Shown: positions 1 to 8,218 of the stretch, in pieces | Numbering within the stretch: the first letter of the stretch is position 1 | How the letters are laid out: every line of letters starts with the position of its first letter | Origin: Flavobacteriales bacterium | Lineage (GTDB): Bacteria > Bacteroidota > Bacteroidia > Flavobacteriales_E > Vicingaceae | Length of the DNA: 41,710 nucleotides | NCBI GenBank assembly: GCA_015075325.1 | Contig: JABTUP010000026.1 | Span: 1 to 41,710, forward strand | Reading direction: 5' to 3' | Program-made: the position numbers and the translations under genes | Notes under the pieces: generated by a model | Seen by the model: only the letters and a program-made list of their open reading frames with translations | Database searches by the model: none | What the model was told of the DNA's origin: nothing

Positions 1-1
1 A

Positions 2-103
2 GGAAAAGCTGTTCAGCAAGGAGTTTATGTTTGGAAATTATTTTTCAAAGACATTAACGGCAAAAAACACGAACGTGTAGGGCATGTAACTATTATTCAG
101 TAA
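2..103 (+). CDS. T9SS type B sorting domain protein, C-terminal end only (partial)
   Basis: This is the last 33 codons of a gene that begins before the window. The visible peptide (GVYVWKLFFKDINGKKH near its middle) is almost the same as the end of the next surface-protein gene (4081-4181), which carries the gliding-motility-associated C-terminal domain (CHU_C, T9SS type B sorting signal). Proteins of this family are exported through the outer membrane by the type IX system and attached or released at the cell surface. The match suggests two tandem paralogues. Nothing can be said about the rest of the protein. Confidence 0.8.
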   Translation, partial: GKAVQQGVYVWKLFFKDINGKKHERVGHVTIIQ

Positions 104-228
104 TTAAATTGCTAATAAGTTGGATGATGATTTTTTAATGGTATAATAACCCCCAAAATACTAAAAACCTAAAGAAATTTAGTAGTTTAGCTAATTACTT
201 TGTTTTGAAATACCTCAAAAGAATAGAC

Positions 229-1170
229 ATGAAAAAAATATACACAACAATAATATTGCTATACATAAGTCAGTTACTTTTTTCTCAAACTTCAGGTGGA
301 AATGGTTTTTTAGTTGGAAACTATGTTGAAGTTGGAATTGCAGGACAGGGAGGTTATGAAGGTGCAGACTTAGGTGTTGGAACACTTCCTGGTCTTCATT
401 GGCGGTCTGATTTTGGAAATAATTCTCTTGGTTTCGTAGCCAATCCGAGTATGGATAATTGGGTTAATTTTAATGGTGATTTTTTTACACCTGGATCGCC
501 AGAAAATGGGTGGGGTTTTGAAGTAGGAACAGTTAAGGCAGGAAATAATGGTTATGGACCATTATTAGAAATACCTGGTTCAGTAACCAATTGGTCAAAT
601 GTTAATGGATGTATTCAGGTTGATTGGCATGGAGATTACGCAAATTCTGGACTAGATTTATCATTTGATATTATATATAAATTGAATGAAAATGAATTGT
701 TTTACTCAACAGAAGTTCGTGTTAAAAATAATTCAGCTACGGCTTTAAACAACTTTTATTATTATAGAAATATTGATCCAGATAATAATGAAGTTCTAAA
801 TGGTGATTATTCCACAACAAATAGAATTGTTAGTCAACCCAATCCACCATGTAGTAAAGCATTGGTTAGTGCTACGCAATCAACCCCATGGGCATCATAT
901 CTAGGTTTAGCTGCAATTGGTGATAATTTTAGGGTTAGTTATGGAGGTTTTTCAAATAGAGATGCGTCAGATATGTGGAGTGGAGCAGGAGTTTTTACAA
1001 ATACGGTAGGCTCTCAAAACACTGCTGACGAAGCAATTTCACTAACCAATCTAATACCTGTAATAAATCCTGGAGAAACCAAAACATTTAAATTTCTAGT
1101 AATATTAGATGCTGCCAAGCTGATAATGCTATTAATACTTTATTTTATTTTGATTATGCTGGAGGTATAG
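229..1170 (+). pseudogene. Large T9SS type B surface protein, N-terminal part before a frameshift
   Basis: This is the 5' part of a gene that continues in another frame to 4181. I prefer the ATG at 229 over the TTG at 205, because it gives a clean signal peptide (MKKIYTTIILLYISQLLFSQ). The mature part is a beta-rich extracellular domain of unrecognised family. The meaningful reading ends near LVILDAA at about 1115, after which this frame runs into a junk hydrophobic tail and stops at 1170. In the frame one base back, the sequence continues as QADNAINTLFYFDYAGG and then reads on without a stop. Inserting one C in the CC at about 1114-1115 (GCC to GCCC) joins the halves into a protein of 1,317 residues. 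It is either a sequencing or assembly error or a true inactivating mutation. Confidence 0.75.
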
Positions 1171-4100
1171 GTAATACACTACCTGAATGTACTCCAATTA
1201 GTGATACAGCAATAACTTGTGCTTCTATTCCTGTTAATATAGGTATTCAAGGAGATGCGTTAAATGATTTTAACTGGTTGTGGAGTCCTACTACAGGATT
1301 GTCAAGTACCACTGGAACTACAAATGTTGCACAACCATCTACAACAACTACTTATACTGTTACAGGAACTCCAGTTAATCCTTGTTATGTTACTTCTGTA
1401 ACTAAAGAAATTGTTGTATTTGTTTTACCTGGCCCAGATGCTCAATATGTTGACCCAGGTCCACAATGTGGAACATTTGATTTAAACACACTAGTTCATA
1501 ACGATGCGAATAACACACCTGGAGTAGTGTTTAATTTTTATACCAGCCAACCGAGTTCTGCAACGGATACTTCAGGTATATTACAAAATCCAGGAAATAT
1601 ATCTCAAGGAGATTCTATTTGGGTTGTATATTCTGATACGGCTAGAGGTTGTTTTGATGCTGAGTTTTTAGATATTCAATGGGGAATTGCCTTTAGTCTT
1701 GAAATAGATGTGGTTGATGCCTCTTGCGGACAAGCAAACGGAAGTGCTAATGTAACAAATGTAGTTGGTGGTTTTTCTCCTTATACCTATCAGTGGACTT
1801 CAGGTCCTTCAACTCCAAATTATGATAATATTGGAATTGGATTTTATACAATTACTGTTACTGATAGTACGGGTTGTTCTACCGATTCCACAATCCAAGT
1901 AAATGAGTTGAGTAATCTTTCTGTTGATATTAATGACTTTCAAGACATAACATGTAATGGGTATAATGATGGTTTTGCAGTTGTTGAAATTACTGGCGGA
2001 ACTCAACCTTTTTCAATTGAATGGAACGACCCTCTTTTACAACAAAATGATACTGCAACTGGACTTGCTCCTGGTGTTTATACTGTAACAGTAACAGATG
2101 CAAACTTATGTTCAGCAATAGATACCATAGAAATTATTGAACCCTTACCAATAAGTATTCAACCAGTTCTTACAAATATAAATTGTAATGGAGCTTGTGA
2201 TGGAGAAATTATTGCAGCTCCATCTGGGGGAACTCCTTTCTCAACAGGCTCTTCTTATCATTATCAATGGAACACTTCTCCAATACAAAATTCAAGTACA
2301 GCAACAAACTTGTGTGTTGGTAGTTACACTGTTACAGTTAGTGATGCTAATGGATGTTCACTAGATTCTACCTTTACATTAACTCAACCTTCAGCTTTTG
2401 TTGTAACAACTTCATCTGAGAACGCTTCATGTGGAAATAATGATGGGCTTGCATTTGTTACATCTGTAACAGGTGGCTCTGGTTCTACTTTTCATTATAA
2501 TTGGGGTGTAGGTTTGCCAGATAACGATACCTTATTTAATGCGTCTCCAGGGCTTCATTCAGTAACCATTTCAAATGAATTTGGTTGTGATACCACAATA
2601 ACAATCAATGTAGGGAATAATGCAGGATTTACAGTTGTTATTGATAGTGTTGCTCCTGTCTCATGTAAAAATGGAACTGATGGATTTGCAATGGCTTCTG
2701 GTTCCGATGTGTTGGCAACCTATACTTATTCTTGGTCAACAATACCAATTCAATCAACCCAAAGCGTAAACAACTTATCTGATGGTGTTTATATAATTAC
2801 AATTACTGATGTCTTAACGGGTTGTATTGCACAAGATAGTGTTGTAATCACAGAACCCGACTCTGTATCTATTGCAACCATTAGCTCAAATGATACCATT
2901 TGTTCAGGACAAAGCACCACGTTAACAGCAACAGCAACAGGAGGTTCTGGTTCGGGATATGTTTACACATGGAACAATGGCTTGGGAGCAGGACAAAACC
3001 AAACAGTAACACCAGCAGCAAACACATCAACAACCTACACAGTAACCGCTGTAGATGCAAATGGCTGTCCTTCAAATAGCAAAAGTGTTACCGTTACCGT
3101 TCACCCTAATTTAACTGTTGTTGCTAGTGCAGATGATACCATTTGTCCTGGAACAAGTGCAATAATTAATGCTACTGCAACGCCAAACTCTGGCAATGGA
3201 GGACCTTATTCATATACCTGGACACCAAACACCAACATCAGTAGTACAACAGCACAAAGCCCAACGGTAACTCCAGCGGTAAGTACAACATACACAGTAA
3301 CTCTAAGCGATGGTTGCTCACCAGCTGTAACCGACCAAGTGACCATAAGTTTATTCAATTTACCTCAACCAAATTTTAGAGCTAACACCATTAGTTTGTG
3401 TATTGAACCAAGAGAACCAATTACATTTTATAATCTTACAGATACTGCAAATGGAATGTTAGATACTAATACTGTATTTTGGAATTTTGGAGATGGAACT
3501 TCACCTGTTAGTCAACCTTGGGATACTATTTCACATACTTATAATCAACCTGGAACATATAGTGTTAGTTTAAATGTTTATAGCCAAACAATTCAAGGAA
3601 GTTGCCCAAATGATACGACAATCGTAGCTATGATAACAGTTCATGATTTGCCAGTAGCCGATTTTACCTCAAACCCAAATCCAACCAGCATGTTTGAGCC
3701 AGAGGTACAGTTTACCGACCAAAGTCAAGGATTAATCAATCAGCATTTTTGGGATTTTGCTGGATTAGATTCAAACACTTTTCCTAATCCAATTTATAGT
3801 TTCCCAGATACAATAAACGGAGATTATCCTGTAAAACTTACAGTAACCGATATATACGGTTGTCAGGATACTATTACAAAAAACGTAAAAATTATTGGAG
3901 AATTTGGCATTTACATTCCTAACGCATTTACCCCAGATTTTGACGGAAAAAATGATGTGTTTGGCCCAAAAGGTTTTGGTATTTCACCCGAAGGATATAA
4001 ATTTCAAATATTTGATAGATGGGGAGAAAAAATATTCGAGTCGGATTTGTTGTTTGATTCTTGGAATGGATTTTATAAAGGAACTAGAGTTCAAGAAGGA

Positions 4101-4181
4101 GTTTATGTATGGAAACTATTCTTTAAAGACATTAATGGTAAAAAACACCAAAAAATTGGTCATTTTCAAATAATTCAATAA
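1116..4181 (+). CDS. Large T9SS type B surface protein with SprB and PKD repeats, C-terminal part after the frameshift
   Basis: This is the 3' part of the gene that starts at 229. The frame is open from about 1116; the TTG at 1278 is only the first nominal start and lies inside the domain. Five SprB-type repeats of about 70 residues lie at roughly 1710-2865. Each has a Cys-Asn/Gly-Asp-Gly start, a central aromatic-Trp strand and an ending like YTVTVTDANGC. Two Ig-like TATATGGSG repeats (about 2880-3345) and two PKD-type domains (FWNFGDGT, FWDFAGLD) follow. The end has the gliding-motility-associated C-terminal domain: IPNAFTPDFDGKNDVF, then FDRWGEKIF, then GVYVWKLFFKD. The family comprises secreted adhesins such as SprB-like gliding proteins. 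A strong terminator lies at 4201. Expression as a full protein depends on resolving the frameshift. Confidence 0.9.
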   Translation, partial: QADNAINTLFYFDYAGGIGNTLPECTPISDTAITCASIPVNIGIQGDALNDFNWLWSPTTGLSSTTGTTNVAQPSTTTTYTVTGTPVNPCYVTSVTKEIVVFVLPGPDAQYVDPGPQCGTFDLNTLVHNDANNTPGVVFNFYTSQPSSATDTSGILQNPGNISQGDSIWVVYSDTARGCFDAEFLDIQWGIAFSLEIDVVDASCGQANGSANVTNVVGGFSPYTYQWTSGPSTPNYDNIGIGFYTITVTDSTGCSTDSTIQVNELSNLSVDINDFQDITCNGYNDGFAVVEITGGTQPFSIEWNDPLLQQNDTATGLAPGVYTVTVTDANLCSAIDTIEIIEPLPISIQPVLTNINCNGACDGEIIAAPSGGTPFSTGSSYHYQWNTSPIQNSSTATNLCVGSYTVTVSDANGCSLDSTFTLTQPSAFVVTTSSENASCGNNDGLAFVTSVTGGSGSTFHYNWGVGLPDNDTLFNASPGLHSVTISNEFGCDTTITINVGNNAGFTVVIDSVAPVSCKNGTDGFAMASGSDVLATYTYSWSTIPIQSTQSVNNLSDGVYIITITDVLTGCIAQDSVVITEPDSVSIATISSNDTICSGQSTTLTATATGGSGSGYVYTWNNGLGAGQNQTVTPAANTSTTYTVTAVDANGCPSNSKSVTVTVHPNLTVVASADDTICPGTSAIINATATPNSGNGGPYSYTWTPNTNISSTTAQSPTVTPAVSTTYTVTLSDGCSPAVTDQVTISLFNLPQPNFRANTISLCIEPREPITFYNLTDTANGMLDTNTVFWNFGDGTSPVSQPWDTISHTYNQPGTYSVSLNVYSQTIQGSCPNDTTIVAMITVHDLPVADFTSNPNPTSMFEPEVQFTDQSQGLINQHFWDFAGLDSNTFPNPIYSFPDTINGDYPVKLTVTDIYGCQDTITKNVKIIGEFGIYIPNAFTPDFDGKNDVFGPKGFGISPEGYKFQIFDRWGEKIFESDLLFDSWNGFYKGTRVQEGVYVWKLFFKDINGKKHQKIGHFQIIQ
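1710..2865 (+). repeat. Five tandem SprB-type protein repeats
   Basis: The encoded protein carries five consecutive modules of about 65-75 residues. They begin near SCGQANGSA, TCNGYNDGF, NCNGACDGE, SCGNNDGLA and SCKNGTDGF. Each ends with a strand of the form (Y/H)xVTV(T/S)(D/N)xxGC. At DNA level they have diverged, so they are protein repeats and not recent duplications. Such repeats form strings of beta-sandwich modules in secreted adhesins. Confidence 0.8.
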
Positions 4182-4200
4182 AAAGTAAAAAACAAAAAAA

Positions 4201-4228
4201 GAGGCGATTATTATCGCCTCTTTTTTTT
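4201..4228 (+). terminator. Rho-independent terminator after the T9SS-B gene
   Basis: An 8-bp perfect stem (gaggcgat / atcgcctc) with a TATT loop is followed by eight T residues. It sits 19 bases after the stop codon at 4181. Confidence 0.93.
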
Positions 4229-4254
4229 ATACATAATTTTCTGATTCAATTGTC

Positions 4255-4262
4255 TATTTTTG
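4255..4262 (+). promoter_or_regulatory. TAnnTTTG promoter element before dCMP deaminase
   Basis: TATTTTTG matches the Bacteroidota -7 consensus TAnnTTTG and lies only six bases before the ATG at 4269. A transcript from it would have almost no leader. No good -33 TTG was found, so the call is moderate. Confidence 0.45.
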
Positions 4263-4268
4263 CAAACT

Positions 4269-4709
4269 ATGAATTCGGAATACAGTAAGGAAAAGCAATT
4301 AAGATACGATAAAGCCTATTTAAAAATGGCTTTAGAGTGGGCAAAATTATCACATTGCAAAAGAAAACAAGTTGGGGCATTAATCGTTAGAGATAGAATG
4401 ATAATTTCTGATGGCTACAATGGTACTCCTACAGGGTTTGATAATTGCTGTGAAGATGAAAATGGAGAAACCCGTTGGTATGTTTTGCATGCTGAAGCAA
4501 ATGCAATTTTAAAAGTGGCCAAATCTACACATAATGCTGATGGAGCAACACTTTATATAACACTTTCGCCCTGTAAAGAATGCAGTAAACTAATTGTTCA
4601 GGCAGGAATTACTAGAGTTGTTTTTCATAACGGATACAAAGACCAAGCTGGAATAAATTTTTTACAAGAATCGGGGATAATAGTTGAACAAATCGAATTG
4701 ATTGATTAA
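4269..4709 (+). CDS. dCMP deaminase (deoxycytidylate deaminase family)
   Basis: A zinc-dependent deaminase of 146 residues that converts dCMP to dUMP, feeding thymidylate synthesis in the cytoplasm. The zinc site is visible: HAEAN (His and catalytic Glu) and PCKEC (two Cys). The N-terminal YDKAYLKMALEWAKLSHCKRKQ and GYNGTPTGFDNCCE segments are typical of the dCMP deaminase/ComEB group and not of tRNA or cytidine deaminases. The ATG at 4269 is preferred over the TTG at 4260. It is the first gene of a likely operon with the S41 peptidase (15-base gap) and the small protein at 6361. Confidence 0.93.
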   Translation: MNSEYSKEKQLRYDKAYLKMALEWAKLSHCKRKQVGALIVRDRMIISDGYNGTPTGFDNCCEDENGETRWYVLHAEANAILKVAKSTHNADGATLYITLSPCKECSKLIVQAGITRVVFHNGYKDQAGINFLQESGIIVEQIELID

Positions 4710-4724
4710 CACTCAAATTATTAC

Positions 4725-6353
4725 ATGAATAAGAACAGAACTTTTTTATACATCATTTTGCCAACAATTATATCATTTTGTATTGTTGTTGGAATATATT
4801 TGGGTGCGTATTTATCTCACAATTCATCCGATAAAACCATCATTTTTTCAAACAACCATCAGGCAAAAGGAACCAATAAGCTAAACGAAATTTTAAGTTT
4901 TATAAAAGATATGTATGTTGATACGGTTAATACAACTGAGTTGACTGAAAATTCAATTGCAAGTATTTTAGCTAGCCTCGATCCGCATTCTTACTACATT
5001 CCTGCTAAAGAATTTAACGACATGAACGACCCTTTGGAAGGGAATTTTCAAGGGATTGGAGTTGAATTTAGAATTGTTGAAGATACAGTTATGGTAATTG
5101 CTGTTATTGCAAACGGTCCGTCAGAAAAAGTTGGTATAGAAGCTGGTGATAGAATAGTAAAAGTTGATACAACTTCAATTGCTGGTATTGGAATTACTAA
5201 CGAACAAGTTATTAAATTACTAAAAGGCCCTAAAGGAACAAAGGTGAATGTAAATGTAACTCGAAAAGGTATTGCTAAACAATTGAAATATACCATTACA
5301 AGAGATGAAATTCCAATTTTTAGTGTAGAATCGCCGTATATGGTTGATGATAAAATTGGGTTTATAAAAATTAACCGATTTGCAAAAACAACCTATGCAG
5401 AGTTTTTAAAGGCTACAAAAATTCTCTTAAAAGAAGGAATGGAGAGTTTAATAATAGATTTGAGAGGAAATGGGGGAGGAGTAATGTCGGCAGCAACTGA
5501 TATAGCAGACGAAATACTATCAAAAAACAAAATGGTGGTATATACACAAGGAAAATCACGAGCAAAAGAAGAGTTTTATGCCACAGCAAAAGGAATTTTA
5601 GAAACTACCAACATTGTTGTTTTAATCAATGAAAGCTCTGCATCAGCTAGTGAAATTATTGCTGGAGCAATACAAGATAACGATAGAGGAACAATAATTG
5701 GCAGACGTTCATTTGGAAAAGGTTTGGTTCAAGAGCAAGTAATGTGGCCAGATGGTTCTGCACTTCGTTTAACTGTTGCCCGTTATTATACTCCTTCCGG
5801 AAGATGTATTCAAAAACCTTATGATGAGGGAAAAGAAAGTTATAATCTTGAATCATACAACAGATATACTAGTGGAGAACTTTTAAGTGCCGATAGCATA
5901 CATTTTCCAGACTCTTTAAAATATTACACGCCTTCTGGTAAAGTGGTGTATGGTGGTGGCGGAATAATGCCCGATATTTTTGTGCCAATGGATACCATTG
6001 GAAATACCAACTATTTTTATGAATTAAGGTATCGCGGAATTATGCAAGATTTTTCGTTACAATATGTAGATGAAAATAGAGATAAGTTGAAGAAAGAATA
6101 TAAAAATGCCGTAGTATTTAAAAATAAATTTCGAGTAAATAACGACCTGTTTAATAGCCTTATCAAATTTGCTGAAAAAAGTGAATTACCAAGAAATTTA
6201 ATGGAAATAAAACAATCGAAAGAATTGATTGAACGAACATTACGTGCCACAATTAGCAAAGATTTATTCGGAAATTTTGGCTATTATGTTATTATAAACG
6301 ATGAGGATAAAACCGTTCAAGAAGCCATTTCCAGTTTTAAGGTAAAAAAGTAA
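4725..6353 (+). CDS. S41 family C-terminal processing peptidase
   Basis: A 542-residue tail-specific protease of the CtpA/Prc type, membrane-anchored and facing the periplasm. Residues 7-29 form the N-terminal membrane segment. LDPHSYYIP is the conserved N-terminal motif, residues about 105-195 are the PDZ domain (VIANGPSEKVGIEAGDRI), and the protease core follows with LRGNGGG. The catalytic serine is expected at S307 in ESSASASE and the lysine at K332 in GKGLVQ; the spacing of 25 fits the family Ser/Lys dyad. A C-terminal helical region ends the protein. It removes or trims C-termini of envelope proteins; the specific substrate cannot be told. It is co-directional with the deaminase and ends seven bases before the next gene. 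Confidence 0.95.
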   Translation: MNKNRTFLYIILPTIISFCIVVGIYLGAYLSHNSSDKTIIFSNNHQAKGTNKLNEILSFIKDMYVDTVNTTELTENSIASILASLDPHSYYIPAKEFNDMNDPLEGNFQGIGVEFRIVEDTVMVIAVIANGPSEKVGIEAGDRIVKVDTTSIAGIGITNEQVIKLLKGPKGTKVNVNVTRKGIAKQLKYTITRDEIPIFSVESPYMVDDKIGFIKINRFAKTTYAEFLKATKILLKEGMESLIIDLRGNGGGVMSAATDIADEILSKNKMVVYTQGKSRAKEEFYATAKGILETTNIVVLINESSASASEIIAGAIQDNDRGTIIGRRSFGKGLVQEQVMWPDGSALRLTVARYYTPSGRCIQKPYDEGKESYNLESYNRYTSGELLSADSIHFPDSLKYYTPSGKVVYGGGGIMPDIFVPMDTIGNTNYFYELRYRGIMQDFSLQYVDENRDKLKKEYKNAVVFKNKFRVNNDLFNSLIKFAEKSELPRNLMEIKQSKELIERTLRATISKDLFGNFGYYVIINDEDKTVQEAISSFKVKK

Positions 6354-6360
6354 AATTCCG

Positions 6361-6768
6361 ATGAAAAAAGATATTAATCCTACACAAATTAAAGATGTAG
6401 CAGTTGCTGTTGTTAAAGAAGTTAACGAACTTAATCAAGAATATTGGAATGTTTATCTTATTAACTTAAAAAACGAAAAAATCAATCAAGTATTGGTTTC
6501 ATCTAAAGGATATTTAAAACTCGAAAATGGCGAAGAAACAAAAACCTCAGTTCTTAGACATGCTTTGGGCGATATTGAACCCAAAAGTTTTGTGTTAATT
6601 GAACCTATCGTTGAAGATGTTTTTAGATTACACAACGAGTATTGGGTAAGCTTTTTTAAAGACAACGAGTTGTTGGATAAAAAATACATATTCCTTGCCG
6701 AAACCATTAAAGACGAAAACCTAACTTCAGTTCCTGTGATTGATAAAAAAGGCATAATGATTAAGTGA
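6361..6768 (+). CDS. Small conserved hypothetical protein downstream of the S41 peptidase
   Basis: A 135-residue soluble protein with no signal peptide, membrane segment or cysteine-metal motif. It has a regular alternation of beta strands and acidic loops (YWNVYLINLKNEKINQVLV, EYWVSFFKDNELLDKKYIF), which suggests two related halves built on a YWxVxxxxxxNE motif. It lies seven bases after the peptidase stop, so it is probably translated from the same transcript. I know similar short proteins in Bacteroidota, sometimes carrying unsupported tRNA-synthetase names, but I do not recognise a function. The ATG start is unambiguous. Confidence 0.8.
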   Translation: MKKDINPTQIKDVAVAVVKEVNELNQEYWNVYLINLKNEKINQVLVSSKGYLKLENGEETKTSVLRHALGDIEPKSFVLIEPIVEDVFRLHNEYWVSFFKDNELLDKKYIFLAETIKDENLTSVPVIDKKGIMIK

Positions 6769-6774
6769 AAAGGT

Positions 6775-6802
6775 TTGAAGATAGAAGTTGGAAGACCGAG
6801 GG
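6775..6802. repeat. Intergenic GAAG-type repeat, copy 1
   Basis: The 28 bases starting ttgaagatagaagttgg match the segment at 14970-14997 at about 22 of 28 positions. Both copies lie between genes. This resembles dispersed low-complexity intergenic phrases of Bacteroidota genomes. No function is evident. Confidence 0.5.
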
Positions 6803-6834
6803 CCGAGAATAGATTACTATTCAAACTTTTTTCC

Positions 6835-6842
6835 TACCTTTG
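6835..6842 (+). promoter_or_regulatory. TAnnTTTG promoter element before the exonuclease gene
   Basis: TACCTTTG matches the Bacteroidota -7 consensus and lies 24 bases before the ATG at 6866. I see no clear -33 TTG at the right distance. Confidence 0.45.
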
Positions 6843-6865
6843 GTTATCATTGTTAAACTCACCAA

Positions 6866-7582
6866 ATGTTAGAGCAATTTAATTTAGAGAAAATTCTGTT
6901 TCTTGACATTGAAACCACGTCAGCAGTAAAATCGTTTGATGATTTATCTGATGATTTTAAAAAACATTGGGAGCATAAATCTAAATTTATTGCCAAAGAA
7001 GACGAAACCCCCAATGAAACCTATTCAAAAGCTGGAATTTATGCCGAATTTGGTAAAATTGTTTGTATTTCAGTTGGCTTTATTAAAATAGAAAATGGTT
7101 TAAAAAAACTTCGGTTAAAATCATACTTCAACCACAACGAAAAGGAACTTTTAATCGATTTTTTCGAGTTGTTAAACAAACATTTTAATACCCAGCAACA
7201 CATACTTTGTGCTCATAATGGTAAAGAATTCGATTATCCATACATTGCACGTCGTGCTTTGGTAAACGGATTGAGTATTCCAACAATTTTGGATATGGCA
7301 GGTAAAAAACCATGGGAAGTACAACATTTGGATACGCTGCAACTATGGAAATTTGGCGATTACAAGCACTTTACCTCTTTAAATTTACTCACCACTATTT
7401 TTGAAATACCAACACCAAAAGATGATATTGATGGAAGCATGGTAAATCAAGTGTATTGGCAAGAAAATGATTTAGAACGAATTGCAAATTATTGTCAGAA
7501 AGATGTTGTAGCTTTAACCCAATTATTTTTGAGATTCAGAAACGAACCATTAATTTTACCAGATAACATTATTTACAGTTAA
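6866..7582 (+). CDS. DEDDy 3'-5' exonuclease (PolB-exonuclease-like)
   Basis: A 238-residue RNase H-fold exonuclease related to the proofreading domain of family B DNA polymerases. The three exonuclease motifs are present: ExoI FLDIETT (D14, E16), ExoII CAHNGKEFDYP (N118, D123) and ExoIII YCQKDVVAL (Y209, D213), the last giving the DEDDy pattern. No polymerase domain follows, so this is a stand-alone nuclease, presumably acting on single-stranded 3' ends in DNA repair or on RNA. The start ATG follows a TAnnTTTG element. The lipoprotein gene follows after 16 bases and may be co-transcribed. Confidence 0.88.
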   Translation: MLEQFNLEKILFLDIETTSAVKSFDDLSDDFKKHWEHKSKFIAKEDETPNETYSKAGIYAEFGKIVCISVGFIKIENGLKKLRLKSYFNHNEKELLIDFFELLNKHFNTQQHILCAHNGKEFDYPYIARRALVNGLSIPTILDMAGKKPWEVQHLDTLQLWKFGDYKHFTSLNLLTTIFEIPTPKDDIDGSMVNQVYWQENDLERIANYCQKDVVALTQLFLRFRNEPLILPDNIIYS

Positions 7583-7598
7583 AAAACACAACAATAGC

Positions 7599-8102
7599 AT
7601 GTCAAAAATTAAATACATTATTTCTATTTCGCTTTTTTTATTGATGATTTCATGCGAAAAAGGCAACTCTACATATTTTGATTCCATTTTAAAAACCGAA
7701 GAAGGCGTTTTTAGAGGCATACAAATTGGAAATTCAATTGAAGAAGTAAAGTCGGTAGAAAATCAAGAATTTTTGGTTGATAATATGTCGGAGTATCTCT
7801 ATTACGACTACAAACTAGATATGGGTAACAGTTATACCATTTCGTACGATTTTTCTGAAAATAAACTTTATGAGATTGAAGTTTCCATTTATTTTGACGT
7901 AATTGAAGATGCAAACAATGTTTTTACCGAATTTTCTAATCACTTTGCAAAAAAATACGGCGAAGGAAAAGTTGCTACCGATGGCTATACTTCTTGGCGA
8001 ACCAAAAGCAGGCTTACTGGTAATGGCGTAGAAATAGCAATGATTAACGATAGTCAGGAATATGGCTACATTTCTATTCTAATAAGCGATTTAAATTATT
8101 GA
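7599..8102 (+). CDS. Hypothetical lipoprotein
   Basis: A 167-residue protein with a lipoprotein signal peptide; the hydrophobic segment ends in LLMISC with the lipidated cysteine at position 19. The mature part has an SxEEVKxxE segment followed by alternating strands, similar in style to small envelope lipoproteins of Bacteroidota. I recognise no family with certainty. It is 16 bases after the exonuclease and is followed by 116 bases without any gene. Confidence 0.8.
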   Translation: MSKIKYIISISLFLLMISCEKGNSTYFDSILKTEEGVFRGIQIGNSIEEVKSVENQEFLVDNMSEYLYYDYKLDMGNSYTISYDFSENKLYEIEVSIYFDVIEDANNVFTEFSNHFAKKYGEGKVATDGYTSWRTKSRLTGNGVEIAMINDSQEYGYISILISDLNY

Positions 8103-8218
8103 TTTATAAGTAATAATCAGCCTTTCATCTAATCTTTTGTAAGGTAATTTCGCCAATAGTTGTTTAATCTTTTTTTTACACTTATCTTTAAAGCCTTTTT
8201 TAGCATATAAAACAATTC

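Noticed and set aside
1110..1120. Programmed ribosomal frameshift in the T9SS-B gene
   Set aside because: No slippery heptamer (X XXY YYZ) or downstream structure was found at GATGCTGCCAAG. A deletion or read error is simpler.
1710..2865. CRISPR-like or recent tandem DNA repeats
   Set aside because: The repetition is at protein level (SprB modules). DNA units are diverged, long and in frame, with no spacers.
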